Below are positions 48,314-57,818 of a stretch of 64,000 nucleotides of DNA, one piece after another (the first letter of the stretch is position 1; every line of letters starts with the position of its first letter). The notes under the pieces were generated by a model, which worked only from the letters and a program-made list of their open reading frames with translations, made no database searches and was not told the DNA's origin. Source of the stretch: Margaritifera margaritifera (Eukaryota > Mollusca > Bivalvia > Unionida > Margaritiferidae); the NCBI GenBank assembly GCA_029931535.1, contig JAQPZY010001695.1:7416001-7480000 (forward strand). Direction: 5' to 3'. A program made the position numbers and the translations under genes.

Positions 48314-48465
48314 ATACATGCACCTGCACAGTCGGTATTCATGGTGTCCTGTTTGTGCATACTGTTGTGTATTCCCTTCCGTTTTCTGAATCATACCTAT
48401 GTGGAAGATGTTCTTCTTATCCTGGCAGTGCCAGGTTGCTGGTTTTTCCTACTTTTCTTTGCAAG
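48314..48465 (+). CDS. TRPV-like exon: transmembrane helices S3 and S4
   Basis: Acceptor TTTTTTCTTTCAG before 48314; donor GTAAGT at 48466. It encodes 50 codons plus AG, so the next exon supplies the third base of an Arg (or Ser) codon. IHAPAQSVFM leads into S3 (SCLCILLCIPFRF), and HTYVEDVLLILAVPGCWFF leads into S4, which ends LLFFA-R. Family consensus here is x-aPa-x-x-F...C-x-x-L-x-P-x-R...ED-x-x-x-x-x-AvP-x-x-W-x-x-x-x-FFaR-G, and nearly every conserved position is present. This is the last exon I can find; S5 and the pore should follow beyond 48465. Confidence 0.93.
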
Positions 48466-48950
48466 GTAAGTAGTATGGACTGCATTCTCTACCTGTATCT
48501 AATGAACCATTGAAAGTGAAATTCTGTAACATACAGAAGATATCTCACTACACACAATAGCAACCAGTCAGCATTTGTACGTGCTTGTGCATGCCACAGC
48601 TCAGTAGCATTCTAAATGCATGCAGGTAGAAGTATGTGCATGCTATGTGCCTATTATATACTGTGTATTAACCATTGTTCATGGAGTATAAATTTTCATG
48701 GATTTTGTTGTTGCTTAAAACTTCGAATTTAAAGACCCAGCAAACTGTGATCCTTCTGTGAACACATTAAAACCCCTTCCACAAACTATGAATTTAAGTA
48801 CCAACAGATATGTAATTTTAAAAAAAACAACATGATGATTGAAAAGCATGAAGGTGAATGAATTGACAGTAACATGCAAATTGCATGCATTTAAAAACAA
48901 CTGCATGCTTTATAGCATGCATGAGTATAAAATAACCATTTGCTTGCTGT

Positions 48951-49112
48951 GTCTTAATGGCATAATGTTGACACTTGAGATGTGGCTTGCTATGTCTTAT
49001 TGGCATAATGTTGACTCCTGAGATGTGGCTTGCTATGTCTTATTGGCATAATGTTGACACCTGAGATGTGGCTTGCTTTGTCTTATTGGCATAATGTTGA
49101 CTCCTGAGATGC
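48951..49112. repeat. 43-bp minisatellite, ~4 copies
   Basis: Units of TTGCTATGTCTTATTGGCAT followed by AATGTTGACTCCTGAGATGT and GGC; units alternate between GACTCC and GACACC/GACACT. Confidence 0.93.
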
Positions 49113-49211
49113 AGCTTGCATGTTGATTGCTTTGAGAACTGGCTTGTCCCTACCCAAGTTGTCTACCATATTGTGTGCATTCTGTTTGAAGACTGCCTCT
49201 ATACATGTAAC

Positions 49212-49515
49212 ATGTGTCTGAATTTTAAAAGTGTCATATTAAGTACCATTTGAATGCAGTGTCTGAATTTTAAAAGTGTCATATTAAGTACCATTTGAAT
49301 GCAGTCTGAATTTAAAAAATGTCATATTAAGTACCATTTGAATGCAGTGTCTGAATTTTAAAAGTGTCATATTAAGAAACATTTGAATACAGTGTCTGAA
49401 TTTTAAAAGTGTCATATTAAGTACCATTTGAATGCAGTGTCTGAATTTTAAAAGTGTCATATCAAGTACCATTTGAATGCAGTGTCTGAATTTTAAAAGT
49501 GTCATATTAAATATC
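49212..49515. repeat. 43-bp minisatellite, ~7 copies
   Basis: Units of GTCTGAATTTTAAAAGTGTC followed by ATATTAAGTACCATTTGAAT and GCA. One unit is shortened (AATTTAAAAAATG). The minus-strand 77-codon frame across it is a repeat product. Confidence 0.95.
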
Positions 49516-49867
49516 ATTAAAATGCAGTTAATCAGATAGAAGGATCCAGGAGTTTCATTCTTTTTTGATGAGTCATTCTCCTAGAATATCATGGTAAAAT
49601 TATTCTTTCAAATTCTGTGAAATGCAATATGCATTGGAATTGTTGTGTTTAATGTTGTTTCTTTGAGAATCTCTTTACTCTCCTGGCAACAATAATTTCC
49701 AATAAATCAAATTTAAAAAGATAGTAGAAATCATTTTATAAAGTTATTGTACATCAGAAAATTTATTTTGCAAGCAGATATTGAGTGCATTAGATTTTAG
49801 CTTTGAGTGAAAAAAGCACAAAATTATTTATGACAATAATAATGCTTCGTTAACGGCACATTAACGA

Positions 49868-50440
49868 CTATTACTGTATCATAAGCTGATGACTATTACT
49901 GTACCATAAGTTGATGAATATTACTGTACCATAAGTTGTCGACTATTGCTGTATCATAAGATGAAGACATTTAATGTACCATAAGTTGAATATTAGTGTA
50001 CCATTAGCTGATGACTATTACTGTACCATAAGCTGTTGACTATTACTGTACATAAACTGATGAATATTATTGTACCATAAGTTGATGACTATGACTGTAC
50101 CATAAGCTGATGACTATTACTGTACCATAAGTTGTCACCTATTACTGTACCATAAGCTGAAGACTATTACTCTACTGTAAGTTGACAGCTATTACTTTAT
50201 ATAAGCTGATGACTATTACTGTACCATAAGTTGAGACTATTACTGTACCATATGCTGATGGCTATTACTGTACCATAAGTTGACAATTATTACTGTACCA
50301 TAAGCTGATGACTATGACTGTACCATAAGCTGATGACTATTACTGTACCATAATCTGAAGACTATTACTGTACCATAAGCTGATGACTATTACTGTACCA
50401 TAAGTTGAAGACTATTACTGTACCATAAGCTGATGACTGA
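49868..50440. repeat. 25-bp minisatellite, ~23 copies
   Basis: Units of GACTATTACTGTACCATAAG followed by (C/T)TGAT or (C/T)TGAA. Several units have 1-3-bp indels (TACATAAACTG, TTATATAAGCTG), so divergence is moderate. Confidence 0.95.
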
Positions 50441-50689
50441 AAAAGATGTTGACTCTCATTGCATGTGTTATTCCAAACACTGAAATACAAATCCTTTGAA
50501 AGTTTTTTTTGTCAGAAGTAATTTCAATGATTCTTTCAATCATGAGAGAGTTATGGAGCATAGTAACCTACTTATCTGAATGAGTTATCCTGCAAAAAAG
50601 TATACATATTTCCAGTTAAAAAGAATGATCTATAATTTCTTGCTGCTGTTAGAACTCTTGTAAATAATGTCTGCACATTTTGATATGGT

Positions 50690-52345
50690 AGGCATATTGT
50701 ACTCACCTTTTTCCATCCATCCTTTCACACTTCTTGTAACTACTTCTCGCATCCCTTACACATAATAGGATGTCATTTGGTGGGTGAATTGCCAGTTACA
50801 CATAGATGTGTCTTTTAAAGATTTCATCTTGTCAGGTCCAATTTTGATGGAGTTGTTGCCCTTTCTCCATGAATATTAAATCTCCACTACAGTAGACCTT
50901 GTAACCAGCATAGCTCAGGAATCATTCAACATGTTCAGATACAGTGTGATGCGTACATAGACCTAGATGTGACTTTTATGGGTTTTGTCTTGTCAGCTCC
51001 ATTTTTTGATACAGCTATGGTCCTTGACAACTTCATATCTTAACATAGGATGTTGCTTGTAACTGGCATAGCTCAAGAACACTTTTGTATATTCTGATGC
51101 AGTTTTAGACCTGCCCACCCTTATGATTTGACCATAAGTCTTACTGTAATGACCGTTAAATTATGAACTTGTGGAAATAATAGAAAAAAATATGAAAATA
51201 CGATTGTTGCAGTCAAATTAGGATATTTGCTTGTCTGGGTTTGGTCCAGATCTAGGTTTTCATATTCAATTCAGTGGAGTGGTGAGGGAACTAGACTAAC
51301 TTTACAGGCATACCTCAGACAGTTTAATATGCAAATGTTTTTCATCTAAAATGCCTGCATGATCAAGTGTGTACATGTAGCATTATTTAGAAATGCTGTA
51401 CAAGAAACGAAAAAACTGGAATATTCAGATTCTTGGGAAAAACAGCAGGAAAGGCAATAATTACATTATTGGACTTCATGTCATGTCAATTTGAGTATTG
51501 CTTATGGGTGGAAAGATGATTGCCGCCACCATGTGAACTTAACAAAAATGCAAGAATAACGTCAAGTGAAGAGACCAAGCCAGAACCCACTGACCTGCAG
51601 TTTTTGAAACTGAACTGGAGGCCATTAAAGCCTAAGTGTACTTTACAAACATTTTAGTGGAACATAATGTTGTCATTGCTGCCTCAGATCACATTTCTGA
51701 ACTTTTCAAATGCATGTTTTCCAATTTGACAATAGCAGTACATACTATTTTGTTATACCTTGCTGAAAATTGGTCTAACTTACTGAAAAATATTGACTGC
51801 CTTTCTGAGAAAATCTTGTTTGGATTCTGGTACGAATATTGTCTTGTACACTTGTAGTTGTCTTTTATAGCTGTAGTCTTGTATGCTCCATTTTGGACAG
51901 AGTTATGGCCCTTTTCTTCATATGGAAACTTTGAATCTTGCTCGAAATAAAGATAGTTCAATAAACATTCAATATATTCTAATGGCATTTGGTAAGAACA
52001 TTGCCTCTTAAATCTTGATGTGTGTTTTATAGGTTTTGGCATGTCTACACTATTTTGGACAGAGTTATGGCCCTTGTCAATCAGCTTCATATCTTTACAT
52101 GGGATGTTACTTGTAGTCAGAATAGCTCAAGAATCATTCAACATATTCTGATGCATTTTGATGTAAACTTTGTTTCTTAGATGTGTCTTTTATGGATTTT
52201 GTGTCATCAACTCCATTTTAAACAGAGTTATATCCCTTGTTGATGAACTTCATATCTTTGTATCGTTTGTTGCTTGTATTGATAATACCTTGAAGTAGCT
52301 GGATTTTAAGCATTCTGTCATCATTTAGAGGAGTCATCATCATGA
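50690..52345. repeat. Degenerate ~165-bp repeat block containing dispersed repeat copy B
   Basis: 50690-51106 and 51811-52345 consist of diverged units with TTTTATGGGTTTTGTCTTGTC, GAGTTATGGCCCTTGTC, GGGATGTT(A/G)CTTGTA and GAATCATTCAACATATTCTG. They belong to the same family as 9480-10320. The middle part, 51107-51810, is a different sequence (copy B). The minus-strand 133-codon frame at 51689-52090 lies within repeats. Confidence 0.75.
51107..51810. repeat. Dispersed ~0.75-kb repeat, copy B
   Basis: Collinear with copy A (8404-9205) and in the same orientation, from AGACCTGCCCACC to the TACCTTGCTGAAAATTGGTC block. It is flanked on both sides by the degenerate ~165-bp repeat, as if it were a variant unit of, or an insertion into, that block. 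Unknown class; no open frame. Confidence 0.75.
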
Positions 52346-52847
52346 CTATGCAATGTCTTTTTTCCCAGACACTTGTCCAGGACAAGTTACTTTGGAAAAG
52401 TGACTTGTCAAGACCAGTTTTTTACTTGGTCCAATTTTTTGGCTTCATAATTGTCTTCATTTTCAATTGTCTAATGTCTAAGCTAGAATCTGCAAAGGGC
52501 AACATTTGTAATTATGGGGTATGACCATTGTACTCACAATTATTAGGCTTTAGTTTATGTACTGTAATGTGTTTGTTTTTACATGTATGTATGATGTGTT
52601 CAAGTATATACTACATGTGATTTTTATATTTATAATGACTATACATGTTTGTTTTACATTTGTAGTAGCCTGTTTGTAAAAATAAAAATAGCTTACATCA
52701 TTGTTCAAATAATTATTCTCTGTAAGATGAAACTTTGTATGTTTAACATGTTATGCCAGTCCTCTGGCACTTGGCACCAGAACTTCAAAAAGGACATTTA
52801 ATTTTGCCTCAGTATGGCACCCATGCTATCCTGCTTTAAAAAAATCT

Positions 52848-52990
52848 ATTTTATAATCTATAATAGTTACATGTATCCATCCATAAAAAATTACCAATTT
52901 TATAATCTGTCAAAAAACACTCTAATTTATAATCTATAATAGTTACATGTATCGATCCATAAAAAATTACCAATTTCTTAATCTGTAAAA
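52848..52990. repeat. ~72-bp tandem duplication
   Basis: TTTATAATCTATAATAGTTA, then CATGTATC(C/G)ATCCATAAAA and ATTACCAATTT, occurs twice with few differences. Confidence 0.9.
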
Positions 52991-54629
52991 ACAAAAATAG
53001 GCTTTTAATTTATTGTACATCTAAATTTGTGTCTAAATTAATTTAATGACATATAAGTACTCTGTACATCCTGCTGTACCTAAATGTATGTATTTATTAC
53101 AAAATACTGTACGCTTACAACAAATTGCCATACCCCAAGTGCCTCATACTTTAATACACAGGAAAATTCTTTAGTACCTCAACTCTATACAACTGCACTC
53201 AGAGTTCATTCCTGAAATGGAAAAAGTGGGACCTAATGGACCCTACTAGGTCAGAAAGTGGGGTCATTTAGAAAGAAAAAAAATCAGGTCGCAGTTATCC
53301 TGACCTGTTTTGTGCTTTTTCAAGGAATTCAAAGATATCATTATCAAAGGCACTCACATTGTGGATTTATTAATTTATGCAATAAGTATTCACTTTTCCA
53401 GCAATGTATTCTTTGAATCGGTTGTTGTAGAGTTGGACTATAGCATGGTTTTCTATAATTTTGTAAACTGTTCAGGACATGGCTATTTTAGTGGTCAAGA
53501 AATTTTGTGTGAACTGACTAACTGATGACTGATTTAAACTGTTACTGAGTAATGGTGCATTTAAACTTTTAACTTGTGTACTTGGTTTTATAAAAATGTG
53601 GACAAATGGAAGAAAATGATGTGGGGGAAATAATTAGCCAACTGGTAATTATAAAAGGGTAGTTAGGTACATGTACTTTTAGAGGGTCCCAATTAGACCT
53701 GATAGAATCTGATAACCTTGATCTAAGTTTTAAGGTCTCACCATAATGGTTTGAAGTTGAGATCTAAGAAAAGGATGTCAGCTTGAAAGCAAGATAGCTT
53801 CCGAGATATATTACCAAACTGGATCAAATTTGATATGCAGATGCCTTGGGAGAAATCCATTATGATAATTCCATTAAAAGGCAAGACATTGGCTTTTACA
53901 GAACCTTTCTTTACTTAAAAGGCTAACCCATGCAGATCTGCCAAAATTTGTAATGTATGCCATCAGATTGGGGTCTGTTATTGTTGTCCCCATACATATT
54001 TTTAACGAAAACTTGAAGACAATGTTATCCAGCTTGTCTGTATGTACTGCAGTAGTGCATATATCAAGTGCATTCATCATAATTTCAGTGTAGAAACTGT
54101 ATACCATGGAATTTTTTCGGAGTAATACCGGTATGAGTCATTCTTACACCATTATGGGATGGGATAGGATAAGGAAGACTATTTTAACCAAGATATTTAT
54201 AACCTAGAAAAATGCAGAATGCAGTAGGGACATATGTACTGATTTCTTTTGATATGAAAGATGTGTCTTTTTTTCCTTCAAACCTAATTGTAACCAAAGA
54301 CAGGTTTATATCACACTTTAATTCAGTCATACAGAACTATTCAGGATCGGATTTATTTTACCCCGTTTTCCTTGGCTTATACTTTATAATTAACGCTTCA
54401 GGAGCGTTTTTATATTTATAACGACTATACTATGACCCCTGTCTGATATTTTTCTTGATGTCAGATATATCCTTGAAGTTGAACAAATATATTTACCTCA
54501 AGGCTTTTAATCATAATAATTAGATATGTGCAAGGTTAGATATTTGTTTGGTGTTGTTCTCTTGTATCCATGTTTACTTCACCCACAGACAAATTTATAT
54601 GCACCCAGACATTCCAAGTTAGTATGTCT
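52991..54629. other. No exon seen
   Basis: AT-rich DNA without recognisable coding sequence; I looked here for S5/pore motifs and found none. Open frames at 53310-53525, 53874-54107 (minus) and 54212-54421 carry no TRPV or other family motifs. Confidence 0.4.
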
Positions 54630-56121
54630 GGACCTTATTATGGTCCCAGTATGTAATACAGGGAGGACTTTATTATGACCCCAGTATGTAATACAGGGAG
54701 ATATAGATGCCTGGACTTTATTATGACCCCAGTATGTAATACAGGGAGGACTTTATTATGACCCCAGTATGTAATACAGGGAGGACTTTATTATGACCCC
54801 AGTATGTAATACAGGGAGATATAGATGCCTGGACTTTATTATGACCCCAGTATGTAATACAGGGAGGACTTTATTATGACCCCAGTATGTAATACAGGGA
54901 GATATAGATGCCTGGACTTTATTATGACCCCAGTATGTAATACAGGGAGGACTTTATTATGACCCCAGTATGTAAGACAGGTAGGACTTTATTATGACCC
55001 CAGTATGTAAGACAGGGAGATATAGATGCCTGGACTTTATTATGACCCCAGTATGTAATACAGGGAGGACTTTATTATGACCCCAGTATGTAAGACATGG
55101 AGATATAGATGCCTGGACTTTATTATGACCCCAGTATGTAATACAGGGAGGACTTTATTATGACCCCAGTATGTAAGACAGGGAGATATAGATGCCTGGA
55201 CTTTATTATGACCCCAGTATGTAATACAGGGAGGACTTTATTATGACCCCAGTATGTAAGACAGGGAGATATAGAATGCCAGGACTTTATTATGACCCCA
55301 GTATGTAATACAGGGAGGACTTTATTATGACCCCAGTATGTAATACAGGGATATATAGATGCCTGGACTTTATTATGACCCCAGTATGTAATACAGGGAG
55401 GACTTTATTATGACCCCAGTATGTAATACAGGGAGGACTTTATTATGACCCCAGTATGTAATACAGGGAGGACATTATTATGACCCCAGTATGTAATACA
55501 GGGAGGACTTTATTATGACCCCAGTATGTAATACAGGGAGGACTTTATCATGACCCCAGTATGTAATACAGGGAGGACTTTATTATGACCCCAGTATGTA
55601 ATACAGCGAGGACTTTATTATGACCCCAGTATGTAATACAGCTAGGACTTTATTATGACCCCAGTATGTAATACAGGGAGGACTTTATTATGACCCCAGT
55701 ATGTAATACAGGTAGATATAGATGCCTGGACTTTATTATGGCCACATTATGTAATACAGGGAGGATTTTATTATGACCCCAGTATGTAATACAGGGAGGA
55801 CTTTATTATGACCCCAGTCTGTAATACAGGGAGGACTTTATTATGACCCCAGTATGTAATACAGGTAGATATAGATGCCTGGACTTTATTATGGCCACAT
55901 TATGTAATACAGGGAGGATTTTATTATGACCCCAGTATGTAATACAGGGAGGACTTTATTATGACCCCAGTATGTAATACAGGGAGATATAGATGCCTGG
56001 ACTTTATTATGGCCACAGTATGTAATACAGGGAGGACTTTATTATGACCCCAGTATGTAATACAGGGAGATATAGATGCCTGGACTTTATTATGGCCACA
56101 TTATGTAATACAGGGAGATAT
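54630..56121. repeat. 35/48-bp compound minisatellite with higher-order units
   Basis: Basic 35-bp units begin GGACTTTATTATGACCCCAG and end TATGTAATACAGGGA. About a third carry a 13-bp extension GATATAGATGCCT, making 48-bp units, and short and long units often alternate as an 83-bp dimer. A GGCCACATTATG variant appears only in the 3' part. About 38-40 units in all. Confidence 0.96.
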
Positions 56122-56215
56122 AGCTATTGCTATGTTCATACTTCTGTCCATCCATAAACATTTTAATTTCTGGTGCATACATCTCAAACCATTCAAGGTA
56201 TTTCTATGAAACTTA

Positions 56216-56432
56216 ATGTATATACTCACGTATAAGCCGAGTCCAAATGCAAACAACATAGATCCTGATCTGCTGTTGCATAATGCGCTGGCAGATCAGG
56301 GTCTATGTTGTTTGTTCTACTGATTAGTCCCTACAAACTACATAGACCCAGATCTGCCGGTGCATTATGCAATGGCAGATCTGGGTCTATGCAGTTTGCA
56401 GTTGATATCAGCTTATATGTGACTATATATGG
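56216..56432 (-). mobile_element. Double-hairpin MITE, copy 4 (reverse orientation)
   Basis: 217 bp between TA dinucleotides (56214-56215 and 56433-56434). The two internal hairpins appear in the opposite order to copies 3 and 5 (CATAGATCCTGATCTGCTG...CAGATCAGGGTCTATGTTG first), so it lies in reverse orientation. Termini are ATGTATATACTCACGTATAA and the inverse of TTATATGTGACTATATATGG. Confidence 0.92.
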
Positions 56433-56591
56433 TAAGTCACATATTGGACTCATAGTCTGGAAATGCTTTTTCCTATCACAATTCTTCAGTGTCCATATTT
56501 TTTTTCTGTGCATCCATAGATCCATTATCTTTACTTTCATATCTGGAGTTTAACTCTCAAACTGTATAAGTTATCTTTTTGAAACTTGGTA

Positions 56592-57385
56592 CACATATTG
56601 AACTAATGGACCAGGCCTGGAGATCACAAAACTTGTTACACATATTGAACAAGTGGACCTGGCCTGGAGATCACATATTGAACTAATGGACCTGGCCTGG
56701 AGATCACATATTGAACTTATGGACCTGGCCTGGAGATCACATATTGAACTAGTGGACCTGGCCTGGAGATCACATATTGAACTAGTGGACCTGGCCTGGA
56801 GATCACATATTGAACTAGTGGACCTGGCCTGGAGATCACGTATTGAACTAGTGGACCTGGCCTGGAGATCACATATTGAACTAGTGGACCTGGCCTGGAG
56901 ATCACATATTGAACTAATGGACCTGGCCTGGAGATCACATATTGAACTAGTGGACCTGGCCTGGAGATCACATATTGAACTAGTGGACCTGGCCTGGAGA
57001 TCACATATTGAACTTATGGACCTGGTCTGGAGATCACATATTGAACTAATGGACCTGGCCTGGAGATCACATATTGAACTAGTGGACCTGGCCTGGAGAT
57101 CACTTATTGAACTAATGGACCTGGCCTGGAGATCACATATTGAACTAGTGGACCTGGCCTGGAGATCACATATTGAACTAGTGGACCTGGCCTGGAGATC
57201 ACATATTGAACTAATGGACCTGGCCTGGAGATCACATATTGAACTAATGGACCTGGCCTGGAGATCACATATTGAACTAATGGACCTGGCCTGGAGATCA
57301 CATATTGAACTAATGGACCTGGCCTGGAGATCACAAAACTTGGTACACATATTGAACTAGTGGACCTGGCCTAGAGATCACAAAA
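56592..57385. repeat. 33-bp minisatellite, ~23 copies
   Basis: Units of TGGACCTGGCCTGGAGATCA followed by CATATTGAACTA(A/G). The first and last units have the longer form CACAAAACTTGGTACACATATTG. The 33-bp unit keeps frames open on both strands (56653-57360 plus, 56571-57350 minus); the 11-residue peptide repeats are artefacts of unit length. Confidence 0.96.
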
Positions 57386-57818
57386 CTTACTCTGAGCTTG
57401 AGTTTGAGATTGATTTTCCACTTTAAGCCAATCAGAAATGAGTTTTCAAAAATGTAACATTGTTTATGATTGGTCAAAAGTGGACCTGGCCTGGAGATCA
57501 CAAAACTAACTCTAAGCTTTAGTCTGAGATTGATTTTCCACTTTCAGCCAATCAGAAATGACTTTTCAAAAATGTACCATCTATACTCGCGTATAAGTTC
57601 ATACCAACTGCAAACTGCATAGACCCAGATCTGCCATCACATAATGTGCTGGCAGGTCTGGGTCTATGCAGTTTGTAAGGACTAATTAGTAGAGCAAACA
57701 AAACAGACCCTAATCTGCCGGTGCATTATACGATAGCAGATCAGGGTCTATGTTGTTTGCATTTTGACCCGGATTATAGACGAGTATAGACGGTAACATT
57801 GTTTATGATTGGTCAAAA
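57360..57818. repeat. 120-bp tandem duplication, second copy split by a MITE
   Basis: Copy 1 is 57360-57479 and uninterrupted. Copy 2 starts at 57480, is interrupted after CAAAAATGTA at 57576, and resumes at 57796 with ACATTGTTTATGATTGGTCA. Without the insert and one TA it is also 120 bp. Each copy starts with the GTGGACCTGGCCT block of the preceding 33-bp array. Confidence 0.94.
57577..57793 (+). mobile_element. Double-hairpin MITE, copy 5, with empty-site evidence
   Basis: 217 bp, bounded by TA (57575-57576 and 57794-57795). The adjacent 120-bp copy has AAAAATGTAACATTG where this copy has AAAAATGTA-element-TAACATTG, which fixes both termini and the TA duplication to the base. Termini are CCATCTATACTCGCGTATAA and its near inverse. 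The first hairpin centre is CACATAATGTG where copy 3 has CGCATAATGCG; both are perfect palindromes. Confidence 0.95.

Larger units (their letters stand above)
32655..48465 (+). other. TRPV-family cation channel gene, partial (five exons)
   Basis: Five exons (82, 116, 114, 108 and 152 nt) join without a frame break: phase 1 after the first, phase 0 after the next three, phase 2 at the end. Introns are about 2212, 566, 2253 and 10208 bp, all GT-AG. The joined product of about 190 residues runs in TRPV order: end of the ankyrin/linker region, pre-S1 helix, S1, S2, S3, S4. TRPV proteins are tetrameric calcium-permeable channels of the plasma membrane or cilia, used in invertebrates for mechanical, osmotic, chemical or thermal sensing. 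Missing are the ankyrin repeats upstream, and S5, the pore, S6 and the TRP box downstream. The YPL...DS linker and NWNSAL wording look invertebrate, but I cannot tell the Nanchung/OCR group from the Inactive/OSM-9 group. Confidence 0.88.
48466..50689. other. Presumed TRPV intron 5 (start), no exon seen
   Basis: It opens with the donor GTAAGT in phase 2. It contains three minisatellites listed separately. Outside them nothing is recognisable. Near 48690-48800 a TTTTCATGGATTTTGTTG...AACTATGAATTTAAG stretch resembles the dispersed CATGAAAATTGGTACC-type repeats near 7240 and 44550. Confidence 0.6.

Noticed and set aside
52342..52524. Frame with a hydrophobic stretch after a TTTTTTCCCAG acceptor, considered as the S5 exon
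   Set aside because: The translation lacks the S4-S5 linker and S5 motifs expected after FFAR, and the phase does not fit the phase-2 donor convincingly.
53310..54421. Three short open frames, considered as downstream TRPV exons
   Set aside because: None shows S5, pore-helix or TRP-box motifs.
56571..57360. 235-codon (+) and 259-codon (-) open frames
   Set aside because: Both read the 33-bp minisatellite. Equal openness on both strands shows it is unit-length driven.
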